From positions 1 to 34,225 of the forward strand of contig JAGGXX010000026.1 in assembly GCA_021162845.1 (NCBI GenBank): a stretch of DNA of 34,225 nucleotides. The letters are read 5' to 3'. Below are positions 17,430-26,149 of the stretch, piece by piece. The notes below the pieces were generated by a model. The model worked only from the letters and a program-made list of their open reading frames with translations. It did not search any database and was not told where the DNA came from. This DNA comes from Thermoprotei archaeon (GTDB lineage: Archaea > Thermoproteota > Thermoprotei > QMSL01 > B3-G16). A program made the position numbers and the translations under genes. Positions within the stretch are counted from its first letter, which is position 1. Each line of letters starts with the position of its first letter.

Positions 17430-18401
17430 TCATCGCTCATTGAACTCTTTCACCCTTATGCCAGTATGAGTTATCCTGGTTTTGAATATCTTGGCAGTGT
17501 ATGGCTTTATGGCCTCTTCAACTTCATTCAGATCCCCCCGCTTAGCTAAGATTAACACCGCTCCTCCTCCACCGGCCCCTGTGAGCTTAGCACCTAGAGC
17601 CCCCGCCTCTTTAGCCTTATAGACTATTTCGCTTATCTGCAATGTAGAGACTCCTATTGCCTCTAACATGCCCTGATTAATGTTCATCAATTCTCCTAAC
17701 TTCTCGTAATCGCCTTGCTCTAAAGCTTTAGCTGCTTCTATCGCCAGGTGGCCAGCGGCATGATATAAAGGCATGAGCACTTCCTCATATTTATCATAGA
17801 GGTCGAGAACGCGCCTCACTAAATCTCCCGTGCTCCTCCTCACACCCGTATCGGCCACGAGCCATGCATAGTCTTGGTTGATCTTCACGTTTAGCCTCAA
17901 GAAACCCTCGCCTTTGCGGTAAGCTATAACCCCGCCATAAGTCACTATAGTATTATCTATGCCACTCGGCTTACCGTGGACTACACATTCCGCCTCATAT
18001 ACTATTTCGTTAACTTCATCCAAGCTTAATTCCACGCCTAAGTACCTGGAATAAGCAGCCGTAAAAGCGGCGAAGGTCGATGCAGAGGATCCCATCCCGC
18101 TTCCCACTGGTATCTCTGACTCTAATGTAATCTTAGCCGGTCTAAGCTTACCGTATCGCTCGCTCATGGTCTTTAAGATCCTCCTGAAGGGCTCAACCTC
18201 CTTAGGTAGGGAACCACTTAACTCCATCGGTATCATCACCTCAAAGTTCAGGTTTATGGATCTTATGATTATCCCTTTTAGGTTCTCTTCGATCCTGGCC
18301 TTGGACCTCACGTCTAAGGCGGCTGCTATGGCTGGCTGACCTTTGACCACAAAATGCTCTCCCACTATTATCACTTTACTCGGAGCACTCGCCTCGATCA
18401 T
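17430..18401 (-). CDS. mvk: Mevalonate kinase
   Basis: A 323-residue GHMP kinase that phosphorylates mevalonate on the way to isoprenoid lipids. SAPSKVIIVGEHFVVKGQPA is the N-terminal motif 1, PVGSGMGSSAS the ATP loop, HGKPSGIDNT motif 2 with the catalytic Asp, and KLTGAGGGGAV motif 3. I chose ATG 18401, which has GAGGATGG just upstream. An in-frame GTG at 18434 would add 11 residues. It is divergent from the IPP isomerase gene of the same pathway, with about 60-95 bases between them. Confidence 0.94.
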   Translation of the reverse strand: MIEASAPSKVIIVGEHFVVKGQPAIAAALDVRSKARIEENLKGIIIRSINLNFEVMIPMELSGSLPKEVEPFRRILKTMSERYGKLRPAKITLESEIPVGSGMGSSASTFAAFTAAYSRYLGVELSLDEVNEIVYEAECVVHGKPSGIDNTIVTYGGVIAYRKGEGFLRLNVKINQDYAWLVADTGVRRSTGDLVRRVLDLYDKYEEVLMPLYHAAGHLAIEAAKALEQGDYEKLGELMNINQGMLEAIGVSTLQISEIVYKAKEAGALGAKLTGAGGGGAVLILAKRGDLNEVEEAIKPYTAKIFKTRITHTGIRVKEFNER

Positions 18402-18496
18402 GTTCCCATCCTCATTTAATGACCTTATATCCACTAGGCGATTAAAGCATAATAAGGCAATACGTTACTATTCTTAAGTCAGATGAGGTTGAAAGA

Positions 18497-19609
18497 TTGT
18501 CAGCTACATCACGACGTAAGCTGGATCATATACTAATAGCCTTAGAAGACGAGGTAGAGGGCGGTTCCAGTACATGGTTCGATGAGGTCATGTTAATCCA
18601 TAACGCCATATCCGAGGTCTCCCCTAGGGAGGTCGATACATCGGTTAATTTCCTAGGCCACGAGCTTAGAGCTCCAATAGTCATAGCGGGCATGACAGGG
18701 GGTCATGAGCTCTCCCTTCGCATAAACCGAGTATTAGCTGAAGCGGCTGAGAGATTAGGCATAGCCATAGGCGTTGGAAGCCAGAGGGCAGCGATAGAAG
18801 AACCTAAGCTGATTCATACCTACAGCATTGTTAGGGAGAAAGCCCCCACGACCTTCGTGATAGCTAATATAGGTGCGGCTCAAGTGGCACGGGACTACGA
18901 CATACGCTCTATCTTAAAGATCATAGACATGGTAAAGGCCGATGCCTTGGCGATTCATTTAAACCTACTCCATGAGATCCTCCAGCCTGAAGGCCAACCC
19001 AGCTTCAAGGGCCTTATAGCTAAGTTAAAGGACATGAGATCAGAGATTAACGTACCCTTATTGGCTAAGGAGACGGGTTCCGGGATATCTAGGGAGGCTG
19101 CCTTGAAATTAGGGGAGGTGGTAGATGCCATAGATATAGGCGGTGCTGGTGGTACGAATTGGGCCCTAATTGAATATAAGAGAGCATTGAAGGTAGAGAA
19201 TGAGGCCTTAGCTCAGCTCTCAAAGCTGCTTTTAACTTGGGGTATACCCACCGCTGTCAGCATATGTGAGGTGAGGGATGCATTACCCGCTATTCCCCTA
19301 ATAGCTACCGGAGGGATAAGGAGTGGTCTCGATATAGCTAAGGCCCTAGCCCTAGGCGCTGATCTGGCTGGAGTGGCCCTACCCCTGCTTAAAAAGGCCT
19401 ATCGGGAAGGTATTGAAGGGGTCATAAAGATGCTCGATCAGATGATATTCGAGCTCAAGGCTATAATGGCGCTCGTCGGTGCATCAACGATAAAGGAGCT
19501 AAAAGAAGCGTCTATCGTGATCTCACCAAGGCTAAGCGAGTGGATTAGATGTAGAGGTCTTAAGAGGTTTATGAAGTACAAGAAATTATATCCTGATATA
19601 GTAATATAG
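18497..19609 (+). CDS. fni: Isopentenyl-diphosphate isomerase, type 2 (FMN)
   Basis: A 370-residue type 2 IPP isomerase, which uses reduced FMN to interconvert IPP and DMAPP. Signatures are APIVIAGMTGGHELSLRINR, GVGSQRAAIEE, the HLNLLHEILQPEGQ loop, LAKETGSGISREAA and DIGGAGGTNWA for flavin phosphate binding. The start is TTG at 18497, preceded by GATGAGGTTGA. It faces away from mevalonate kinase. I do not see the isopentenyl phosphate kinase gene that often sits between these two. Confidence 0.94.
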   Translation: MSATSRRKLDHILIALEDEVEGGSSTWFDEVMLIHNAISEVSPREVDTSVNFLGHELRAPIVIAGMTGGHELSLRINRVLAEAAERLGIAIGVGSQRAAIEEPKLIHTYSIVREKAPTTFVIANIGAAQVARDYDIRSILKIIDMVKADALAIHLNLLHEILQPEGQPSFKGLIAKLKDMRSEINVPLLAKETGSGISREAALKLGEVVDAIDIGGAGGTNWALIEYKRALKVENEALAQLSKLLLTWGIPTAVSICEVRDALPAIPLIATGGIRSGLDIAKALALGADLAGVALPLLKKAYREGIEGVIKMLDQMIFELKAIMALVGASTIKELKEASIVISPRLSEWIRCRGLKRFMKYKKLYPDIVI

Positions 19610-19625
19610 TAATCTGTATGAGTCC

Positions 19626-20030
19626 TTAGACTCTCCTACCTCTTCGCCCGCCCTTCCTCCTTATCGTATCGTGCGGAAGTGGCGTTACATCCTCTATTTT
19701 GCCTATTATGAGGCCTGATCTAGCTAGCGCCCTGATAGCTGGTCCTGCCCCAGGTCCCGGAGTCTTTAACCTAGCTCCGCCGGGAGCGCGCACCTTTATG
19801 TGTATAGCGTTTATGCCTTTCGCCATGGCTTCATGCGCGGCCCTTAGCGCCGCTTGCATGGCAGCATATGGCGATGGTTTATCCCTATCGGCCTTTACTA
19901 TCATGCCTCCGCTAGCCTTGGCTATGGTCTCGGCTCCCGTAAGGTCTGTTATCAGTATCACAGTATTATTGTGGCTGGCGTAGATATGCGCTATGCCCCA
20001 TCTGAGCTTAGTCTTAGAACTTCCGCTCAT
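19626..20030 (-). CDS. rps11: Ribosomal protein S11
   Basis: A 134-residue uS11 of the 30S platform. [40 protein letters not shown] and the basic C-terminus [11 protein letters not shown] are typical. The ATG overlaps the stop codon of S4 (ATGA), so the genes are translationally coupled. It is the last gene of the S13-S4-S11 cluster. rpoD, often next in this cluster, is instead at 13558. Confidence 0.96.
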   Translation of the reverse strand: MSGSSKTKLRWGIAHIYASHNNTVILITDLTGAETIAKASGGMIVKADRDKPSPYAAMQAALRAAHEAMAKGINAIHIKVRAPGGARLKTPGPGAGPAIRALARSGLIIGKIEDVTPLPHDTIRRKGGRRGRRV

Positions 20031-20545
20031 CGCCTACCCACCACTATTTCGGCTTTCTCAGCTATAGGAGATGTCGGGGCGTAGCTTATAAGGTTCTCCT
20101 CCTCTCGGGACACTAAGTACCCTGGGCTTCTGACTTTCCTACCTCCAATGGCTATGTGACCGTGCGTGATGAACTGCCTAGCCTGATATATAGTTCTAGC
20201 AAGTCCCCTCCTATAGACTATCGTCTGAAGTCTGCGCTCCAGTATGTTCTCGACTGTTAAGTTAAGTATATCGTCAACTGTACCATGGGGGTTATCCAAT
20301 ATCCCCATGTTATATAGCTTGCTCACAAGCTCACGTTCTCTCTCCTTTCTCTCCTCCTCCGGAAGTCCTAATAGACTCCTAGCATGTCTCCTTATATGGC
20401 TTAGAAAGGTCTTAGCTATCCATAGTTCCCGCTTATTCCTAAGCCCGTACCTACCTAGGAGCTCAAGTTCCTCCTGTAAGATATCCTTACGCCAGGGGTG
20501 TCTGGGACCACGCCACTTCTTTTTAGACCTCTTAGGATCCCCCAT
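20027..20545 (-). CDS. rps4: Ribosomal protein S4
   Basis: A 172-residue archaeal uS4 without the bacterial N-terminal zinc finger. It opens with [18 protein letters not shown] and contains the S4 RNA-binding domain at about residues 105-160 ([20 protein letters not shown], then [12 protein letters not shown]). GAGGGGGATCGGGG precedes the ATG. It lies 18 bases after S13 and overlaps S11. Confidence 0.96.
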   Translation of the reverse strand: MGDPKRSKKKWRGPRHPWRKDILQEELELLGRYGLRNKRELWIAKTFLSHIRRHARSLLGLPEEERKERERELVSKLYNMGILDNPHGTVDDILNLTVENILERRLQTIVYRRGLARTIYQARQFITHGHIAIGGRKVRSPGYLVSREEENLISYAPTSPIAEKAEIVVGRR

Positions 20546-20563
20546 CCCCGATCCCCCTCAATC

Positions 20564-21016
20564 TTAGCCTCTAGGCTTCCTACGTACTCCTATCGTTATG
20601 CCTGTCCTACCCGTAGTCCTAGTTCTCTGTCCCCTAACCTTAAGCCCTAGGGCGTGCCTTATGCCTTTCCAGCACTTGATCTTCTTCATCAATTCGACGT
20701 CACTTCTGACAGCTAAGACCAGATCTGAGCCTATTAAATGCAAATCCTTGCCCGTCTTCGGGTCCTTAGGTCTATTGAGGAACCAAGGAGGTATGTTATA
20801 GCTGGAGAGGTTTCGGACCATTTCATCTATCCTCTTTATCTCCGCTTCTCCGAGCTCGCCGAGTCTCCTCTTGGTGTTTATCTTGAGCAATCTGCATATG
20901 GCATTGGCGGTATTCCAGCCTATCCCCCTTATATGCGAGAGAGCCTGAACTACGTTTAACTTACCGTCTAGATCAGTACCTCCTATCCTCACTATGTACT
21001 TAAATTCCTCTGGCAT
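20564..21016 (-). CDS. rps13: Ribosomal protein S13
   Basis: A 150-residue archaeal uS13 of the 30S head. YIVRIGGTDLDGKLNVVQAL, the helix-hairpin-helix HIRGIGWNTANAICR, and the basic tail VRGQRTRTTGRTG ending in RRKPRG are family-typical. No Shine-Dalgarno is evident. An AT-rich box (AAACTAATTAAG on the minus strand, near 21050) about 35 bases upstream suggests a near-leaderless transcript starting here, separate from the cbf5 operon. Confidence 0.95.
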   Translation of the reverse strand: MPEEFKYIVRIGGTDLDGKLNVVQALSHIRGIGWNTANAICRLLKINTKRRLGELGEAEIKRIDEMVRNLSSYNIPPWFLNRPKDPKTGKDLHLIGSDLVLAVRSDVELMKKIKCWKGIRHALGLKVRGQRTRTTGRTGITIGVRRKPRG

Positions 21017-21061
21017 GATGATCTTGTTTCTTCTTAACGAGTCCTCTTAATTAGTTTTTCC

Positions 21062-22109
21062 CTATCGTCTCAGGAATTTGTAGCCCTTATCGCGTCTCCT
21101 TTTCCATAAGGGAGGATATGTCCCTCGCTTCATTATTACCCGTATAGGCTTAACGGCAAGTCCTCTATCGCGCCTATACATCTCTTCGCTGCTGAGTAAG
21201 GCTTTGCCTAAGGCAATTAATTCGCCTTTTTGAGTCATTATAGCGACAAGATCACCTCTTTTTATTTTGGTTTCCAGCCTGAGTATGCCCGGCACTGCCA
21301 ATACGGCTCCATTGCATATCGCATCTACTGCGGAGTCCCTTATCACAACCTTAGGCAAGTGCTCTACCCCTCTTTCCATCGGCAATATGATCTTTCTTAT
21401 CCACCTTTCATCGCCTTCCTCTGTCCAGAATTTGTATGAATCCAAGACGTCATGCAATGTGGCTAGGCTCTCATCCTCCTTAAAGGGCCCTACCCTAGTC
21501 CTTCTAAGTTCCCTCATGTGCGCTCCTACTCCAAGCACCTCGCCTATATCATGGCATAGCTTACGCATATAGGTCCCAGCTTCACATCCAACTCGCATTA
21601 GTACATTTCTCCCATCGATCTCCAGCAGTTGTATGTAGTAGATATGCTTCACGCGCACAGCCCGTTTGACTGATGATCTTAGAGGAGGTCTCTGGTAGAT
21701 CTCGCCTATAAACTCCTCTATCGCTTCCCTTAGCCTATCCTCACTTACATCTCCATGAAGCCTCATCACACAGACATACTCCTTCCCAGCCTGAAGTAGC
21801 GCGCGTATGATCCTGGTCCCTCTACCCAGGGCTACGGGCAATATTCCGGAGACCTTAGGATATCCCCGCCCTTTAGGGCTCTAGGGTACCCCCATGACCT
21901 GCGTTCTGGATGTTTAGTATGCGTTTTATCCAGGCGACTACTTCATGGCTGGTGGGCCCCGGCGGCTTATCAAGGTTTATTATGCCCGCGTCTAGTAGCT
22001 CTTGAACACTGCGCTTTTCCGGTGGGCATCCATAACTGGGGTCAGTCGGCTCCTCATCCTTTATCAACACATCCCTCTTGACATCTGAGGGCAATAAAAG
22101 AGGCATCAT
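21062..22109 (-). CDS. cbf5: tRNA/rRNA pseudouridine synthase Cbf5, interrupted by an mRNA intron
   Basis: The catalytic subunit of archaeal H/ACA ribonucleoproteins (TruB family, dyskerin homologue). Exon 1 (22109-21881) gives [20 protein letters not shown] and ends AGHGGTL. Exon 2 (21861-21062) begins [17 protein letters not shown] and ends with a PUA-type domain. Unspliced, the frame reads TLEP then stops (TAA at 21875-21873). Removing 19 nt gives TLDPKVSG, the motif II of the family with the catalytic Asp, and an intact 342-residue protein. cbf5 introns are known in several crenarchaea. ATG 22109 overlaps the L14e stop. Listed span includes the intron. Confidence 0.93.
21862..21880 (-). 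other. Bulge-helix-bulge intron in cbf5 mRNA (19 nt)
   Basis: On the minus strand, CCCU (21886-21883) pairs with GGGG (21867-21864, one G-U), with bulges AGA (21882-21880) and AUA (21863-21861). The inner stem GCCC/GGGC (21879-21876 with 21871-21868) closes a UAAA loop. Cutting after the second base of each bulge joins G to AT, making a GAT Asp codon. Other 19-nt deletions restore the frame too, but only this phase gives both the motif and a consensus Asp. The outer helix is weak (one A-U, then a mismatch). Confidence 0.87.
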
Positions 22110-22429
22110 GTCCCACCAGATCCTGAAGCGGGAAAGATCTGTTCGAATACTGGTCTCACTTTTCTTTTCATTTCCTCGAGTAACCCAGCCTCCTCTAAGG
22201 CCTTTCTTACCTCGTCGTCCGTGGCTCCTCTCCTTATGTTGACCTTGTGGGGCGTGGGTTCCAGGTGCTTGACATTAGCTCTCCTCCTCTTCACGCCGCT
22301 CACGTCCTTAGGACCTGTTACGAGTACGAACTTATCGTCGATTATATCGACTACTACGCACTTCCTTCCAGCTTCCCTTCCCATGGTCTTGACGCATATC
22401 CTACCTATATCGAAGATCCGTACAGGCAT
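22106..22429 (-). CDS. rpl14e: Ribosomal protein L14e
   Basis: A 107-residue L14e. [20 protein letters not shown] is the KOW-like start typical of the family, followed by [28 protein letters not shown] precedes the ATG. It overlaps the cbf5 start by four bases. The 150 bases upstream hold an AT-rich stretch on the minus strand (GTTAAAATAT at 22480-22471 and CATATAAGTTAT), so it may have its own promoter. Confidence 0.93.
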   Translation of the reverse strand: MPVRIFDIGRICVKTMGREAGRKCVVVDIIDDKFVLVTGPKDVSGVKRRRANVKHLEPTPHKVNIRRGATDDEVRKALEEAGLLEEMKRKVRPVFEQIFPASGSGGT

Positions 22430-22582
22430 GCTTTTCCCTCCTGACGCTGGGGTTATAACTTATATGACCGATATTTTAACTTTAGTGGTCATCTTCGTGT
22501 TTCCATGTCTACCTCTCAGTTCCCTGATGCTAGATGCGAGCTCTCATCGACCTGATTGTTAAGAGCTAAAAATACTATAGCC

Positions 22583-23158
22583 TCAGACTAAGAACTTCCC
22601 CTTATGCTTTAAATATTCCTCCACGAAGACCTCTAGTATCCTTCTCACGGATTCCGCAGGCAGACGGGAGGTGTTTATCACTAGGTCGAAGATGGACAAG
22701 TCCCCTATATCGATCCCGTAGATCTCAAGGTATCTCCTTCTATTGCTCTCCTCTCTCATCCTCAATTCTTCAAGGGCTTGGGATATGCTCTTTCCCTCCC
22801 TTTCTGCTAGCCTTCTAGCCCTTTCCTTCAGGGGAGCTGTGAGGTATATCTTGAGATCACTATACTCCCTTGTTATCCAAGCGGTTAGATGCCCGTCTAG
22901 TACGACGTTTCCCTTTTTCGCTTCCTCTATGCTCCTCTTATCAACGGCTATGTCATATCTATGGTCGCTTTCTGCCATCTTATGGAACTCCTCTAGGCTG
23001 ATGCCCATTTCCATCGCCATCTCCCTGAAAAGGCTACCCGCCGACACGTACCTTAATCCAAATCGCTCAGCTAAATATCTGGCATGCGTCGTCTTGCCCG
23101 AAGCCGGTGGCCCGCTTACTGCTATGACTATCCCTCTTCTCCTCTCCTCCTCTTTCAT
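22583..23158 (-). CDS. cmk: Cytidylate kinase
   Basis: A 191-residue small archaeal (d)CMP kinase of the AAA/NMP-kinase fold. The P-loop GPPASGKTT is at residues 16-24, YVSAGSLFREMAMEMG follows, and the LDGHLTAWI and RRLAEREGKSISQA segments fit the substrate and lid regions. In archaea it is regularly found in this exact setting between L34e and L14e/cbf5. It lies three bases after the L34e stop. Confidence 0.9.
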   Translation of the reverse strand: MKEEERRRGIVIAVSGPPASGKTTHARYLAERFGLRYVSAGSLFREMAMEMGISLEEFHKMAESDHRYDIAVDKRSIEEAKKGNVVLDGHLTAWITREYSDLKIYLTAPLKERARRLAEREGKSISQALEELRMREESNRRRYLEIYGIDIGDLSIFDLVINTSRLPAESVRRILEVFVEEYLKHKGKFLV

Positions 23159-23161
23159 TTC

Positions 23162-23431
23162 CTACATCCCAGCTAGTTGTCTCACAGCTGCTTTTATCCC
23201 ATCCCTCAAGCAGCTGGGGCATACGTTACCGGAATATGGCCTTCCCGGGGTCCTATATCCTCTCCTCTCCTCCCTTATCGTGAGCCTCGGTATGTTAAGC
23301 TTGCGTCCGCATATAGCGCACTTGGGATAGTCGTGTTTCTTCCTCTCATATCGCAGCTTAGTGGTTCCCCCCGGCGTTCTCGTAAAGATTCTACGCCATC
23401 CTTTCCTGCTCCTATATGTCGGCCTGGGCAA
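23162..23431 (-). CDS. rpl34e: Ribosomal protein L34e
   Basis: An 89-residue L34e. MPRPTYRSRKGWRRIFTRTP is the usual N-terminus. A zinc site is formed by CAIC (Cys38/41) and CPSC (Cys71/74). It sits two bases after the DUF106 gene and three before cytidylate kinase, an arrangement shared by many archaea. Confidence 0.94.
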   Translation of the reverse strand: MPRPTYRSRKGWRRIFTRTPGGTTKLRYERKKHDYPKCAICGRKLNIPRLTIREERRGYRTPGRPYSGNVCPSCLRDGIKAAVRQLAGM

Positions 23432-23433
23432 GG

Positions 23434-23925
23434 CTAACCCCTCGTCCTAATACCAAGGAATCTCTGGAATATAAAGGATATCGCAAGTATGGCTATGAAG
23501 TACCAAGCGTTGAAGTCGAGCCATCTTCCTAAGAGCGGGAGGTAGGCTACTTGGTTAGTGGCTATCACGCGGTTAAAGAGGTTCCAGAGGGCTAGAAGTG
23601 GGAAGAAGAGCACGATCCATGCCTTCATGGTGGCTTTAAACACCTCCATTTGAAGCTGCTCTATCCTGCGCTTCCTTCTATTCAGTTTTTCTAGGGCCTT
23701 CCTATCATTGCTCTTGACGGCGCGCATATACTGGCTCTGCCACTCTGCGATCTCCTTCTGATACCTCATTAGCTTCTTGACATCCGTTAACTTCCTATAG
23801 ACAAGGGATGTCATAAGCTGTATGAACACGCATAACAGCAATACCGTTATCACTACGTAGGGCTTCTCCACAAGCGGTCCTAATGCCGCTCGTAGTACCT
23901 CGACTAGCCACTGAAGGATATCCAA
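23434..23925 (-). CDS. DUF106 membrane protein (YidC/EMC3/TMCO1 superfamily)
   Basis: A 163-residue protein with three predicted membrane segments (about 22-40, 101-119 and 139-156) and a charged coiled coil at 55-95 after the first. This pattern matches the archaeal DUF106 proteins, relatives of YidC, EMC3 and TMCO1, which help insert proteins into the membrane. The function here is inferred from family. The start is TTG at 23925, with GGAGGGCTGA upstream. It heads the operon DUF106-L34e-cmk-L14e-cbf5. Confidence 0.88.
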   Translation of the reverse strand: MDILQWLVEVLRAALGPLVEKPYVVITVLLLCVFIQLMTSLVYRKLTDVKKLMRYQKEIAEWQSQYMRAVKSNDRKALEKLNRRKRRIEQLQMEVFKATMKAWIVLFFPLLALWNLFNRVIATNQVAYLPLLGRWLDFNAWYFIAILAISFIFQRFLGIRTRG

Positions 23926-23980
23926 TGCGCTCAGCCCTCCGCTAGCATTATGTCCTCATCATCTATTTCGCCCTCGTACT

Positions 23981-23990
23981 TTATATTTTT
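23981..23990 (-). promoter_or_regulatory. TATA box of the DUF106-L34e operon
   Basis: AAAAATATAA on the minus strand, about 55-65 bases before the TTG start of the DUF106 gene. It is divergent from the EF-1A promoter. Confidence 0.45.
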
Positions 23991-24090
23991 AGAGACTATC
24001 ACATGCTGGAGTTTGTATTATAGTACGTGCTCATGAACGTTTTATGCCTTGGGCAGGAGTTTCTGCCTTATATGCCCGAAGGGCTTAAAG

Positions 24091-24098
24091 CTTATATA
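24091..24098 (+). promoter_or_regulatory. TATA box of the EF-1A gene
   Basis: CTTATATA lies 45-52 bases before ATG 24143. A start near 24122 would give a short leader that includes the ribosome site AAGGTGAGGTGATG. Confidence 0.55.
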
Positions 24099-24142
24099 CG
24101 ACTCATGTCTATGGGAATCATGCAAGGTGAGGTGATGATTGG

Positions 24143-25471
24143 ATGTCTAGTAGTTCAAAGCCCCATCTCAACCTGGTCATACGGTGACCCCTTGGTCACC
24201 GGGCCAAAATAGGGCATGTGGATCATGGTAAGTCCACCACGATAGGACACCTGATATATCTTCTAGGCCAGTTCGACGAACGTAAATTTAAGGAGTTAGA
24301 GGAGGAAGCCAAGGCCTTAGGTAAGGAGAGCTTCAAGTATGCATGGATTCTAGATCGTCTGAAAGAGGAACGGGAACGCGGCTTGACAATCGATCTCGCC
24401 TTCTTAAAGTTCGAGACTAGGAAGTACTTCTTCACAATCATCGATGCGCCAGGGCATAGGGACTTCGTTAAGAACATGATAACTGGCGCCTCTCAGGCCG
24501 ACGCTGCAATACTCGTTGTCTCAGCTAAGACCGGTGAATTCGAGGCCGGTATGAGCCCCTTAGGTCAGACGAGGGAGCACGTCTTCTTAGCTCGAACTAT
24601 GGGCATAGACCAGCTGATAGTGCTTATAAATAAAATGGATACGGTGGACTGGGATCAGACTAGGTACGAGGAGATAAAAGCCCAACTCTCCAAGCTACTC
24701 AGGATGCTAGGATATAAGGTGAACAGAATACCGTTCATACCCGTCTCAGGATGGACTGGTGATAACCTAGTGAAGAAGAGCGATAAAATGCCATGGTATA
24801 AAGGCCCAACCCTGCTAGAAGCCCTTGACATGCTCGAAGAGCCTCCAAGACCAATAGACAAGCCCTTAAGGATACCCATACAGGATGTGTACTCCATAAG
24901 CGGCGCTGGTACAGTACCCGTTGGAAGAGTTGAAACAGGCGTGCTTAAGGTCGGTGATACGGTAGTATTCATGCCAGCTAACAAGAAAGGTGAAGTAAAG
25001 TCAATAGAGACCCATCACGTCAGGATCCCTGAGGCTAAGCCCGGTGACAACATAGGATTTAACGTTAAGGGGATCTCCAGGACTGAGATCAGAAGGGGAG
25101 ATGTAGCGGGGCATCCCAATAATCCGCCCACCGTCGTTAACGAATTCGTAGGTCGCGTGATAATACTCTACCATCCAACGGCTATAGGCGAGGGTTATAC
25201 GCCTGTCATGCACGTACACACCGCTACGGTAGCGACCCGTTTCGCTGAACTCATAAGTAAGCTCGACCCCAGGACTGGGGCTAAGCTAGAGGATCACCCC
25301 AAGTTCCTTAAGCAAGGCGACGTAGCGATTGTCAGGTTCAAACCATTGAAGCCAGTAGTAGTAGAGAAGTACTCCGACTTCCCGCAACTAGGGAGGTTCG
25401 CCATTCGTGATTCAGGGAGAACTATAGCCGCGGGAACGGTAATAGAGATAAAGCCCATTCAAGTCTCCTAG
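24143..25471 (+). CDS. tuf: Elongation factor 1-alpha, interrupted by an mRNA intron
   Basis: The GTPase that delivers aminoacyl-tRNA to the ribosome; 433 residues after splicing. Exon 1 (24143-24180) encodes [12 protein letters not shown] and part of an Ile codon. Exon 2 (24208-25471) continues [15 protein letters not shown] with the P-loop, then [24 protein letters not shown] and the two beta-barrel domains ending IKPIQVS. The unspliced frame meets UGA at 24185. GAGGTGATG lies just before ATG 24143; the upstream TATA box fits this start. An internal ATG at 24218 lies inside the P-loop motif and cannot give a functional protein. Listed span includes the intron. Confidence 0.94.
24181..24207 (+). 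other. Bulge-helix-bulge intron in EF-1A mRNA (27 nt)
   Basis: GGUC (24175-24178) pairs with GGCC (24202-24205, one U-G), flanked by 3-nt bulges AUA (24179-24181) and AAA (24206-24208). The inner stem is a perfect 8-bp CGGUGACC/GGUCACCG (24182-24189 with 24194-24201) with loop CCUU. Cutting after the second base of each bulge joins GTC AT to A ATA GGG, giving V-I-I-G, exactly the conserved EF-1A sequence before HVDHGKS. The insert is a multiple of three but contains UGA at 24185-24187. The outer helix is weak beyond one U-A pair. Confidence 0.9.
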
Positions 25472-25500
25472 AAGCTTTCTTTAATGAGAACCTCCTAAAA

Positions 25501-25508
25501 ACTTATAT
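25501..25508 (+). promoter_or_regulatory. TATA box upstream of S10
   Basis: ACTTATAT, 35-42 bases before ATG 25543. It suggests S10 can be transcribed separately from EF-1A with a very short leader. Confidence 0.45.
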
Positions 25509-25542
25509 CCCATAACTTTCTCCTCATATTGAGGTGGCGCTC

Positions 25543-25851
25543 ATGGTTCGTAAGGCTAGGATAAGGCTCGTTAGTACTGATTATAAGAAGCTTAATGAGA
25601 TCTGCGAGGAGATTAAGGATATAGCCAAGAAGACAGGCGTACGGATCTCAGGCCCCATACCTCTTCCCACTAAGAGACTAGTCGTGGTCACGAGAAAGGC
25701 TCCTTCAGGTGAGGGGACTCATACGTTCGATCACTGGGAGATGCGTTTACATAAACGCCTTATAGACCTAGATGCTGACGAGAGGGCATTAAGGCAACTG
25801 ATGCGGATAAGGGTCCCTGAGGACGTTCACATAGAGATAGAGCTCATTTAG
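25543..25851 (+). CDS. rps10: Ribosomal protein S10
   Basis: A 102-residue uS10. [40 protein letters not shown] and HEM-type segment [18 protein letters not shown] are characteristic. ATG 25543 has GAGGTGG directly upstream; an in-frame GTG at 25534 lies inside that ribosome site and is less likely. The EF-1A to S10 order is the normal archaeal one. Confidence 0.96.
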   Translation: MVRKARIRLVSTDYKKLNEICEEIKDIAKKTGVRISGPIPLPTKRLVVVTRKAPSGEGTHTFDHWEMRLHKRLIDLDADERALRQLMRIRVPEDVHIEIELI

Positions 25852-25966
25852 CCTCAGTACGTCCTTTCTGTCATTATCTTCCATACTCGGCAAATTCTTC
25901 ATCGGCCGTGTAGAATAAGATGCGCGAATATCCTTATTAGTCTTAACCCTTGATATATTCAGAGCA

Positions 25967-26054
25967 GCCGGGGTGCCCGAGTGGACCAAGGGGCTGGCCT
26001 TGAGAGCCAGTGGGTGATAAGCCCGCGCGGGTTCGAATCCCGCCCCCGGCGCCA
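25967..26054 (+). tRNA. tRNA-Ser(TGA), CCA encoded
   Basis: The acceptor stem pairs GCCGGGG (25967-25973) with CCCCGGC (26044-26050), then discriminator G26051 and an encoded CCA (26052-26054). The anticodon arm is CTGGC-CTTGAGA-GCCAG with anticodon TGA. It has the long variable arm of class II tRNAs (TGGGTGATAAGCCC region) and T-loop TTCGAAT. No intron is needed. The gene stands alone between S10 and the KaiC pair; the flanks (25852-25966, 26055-26149) hold nothing I can identify. Confidence 0.95.
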
Positions 26055-26149
26055 CATATTTATTTTTCCTAAAAACGCTCAATATGGGGGAGTAAGCTGA
26101 TTACGTCAGTTAAGGCCGATCCTATGAGCACGGAGACCTCTTATCCCTC

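Noticed and set aside
19699-20084. Long plus-strand frames opposite S11 and S4
   Set aside because: They are shadows of well-recognised ribosomal protein genes on the minus strand.
24182-24201. The perfect CGGTGACC/GGTCACCG hairpin read as an intrinsic terminator or attenuator within EF-1A
   Set aside because: No T-run follows it, and the flanking bulge-helix-bulge plus exact frame restoration explains it better as an intron core.
24027-24212. A 61-codon frame overlapping the EF-1A promoter and first exon
   Set aside because: It contains the TATA box and the ribosome site of EF-1A and shows no protein-like features.
25789-26082. A 97-codon minus-strand reading frame across tRNA-Ser
   Set aside because: It is the antisense of a clear tRNA gene (GAGFEPARAY-like text is the usual false translation of tRNA) and overlaps the end of S10.
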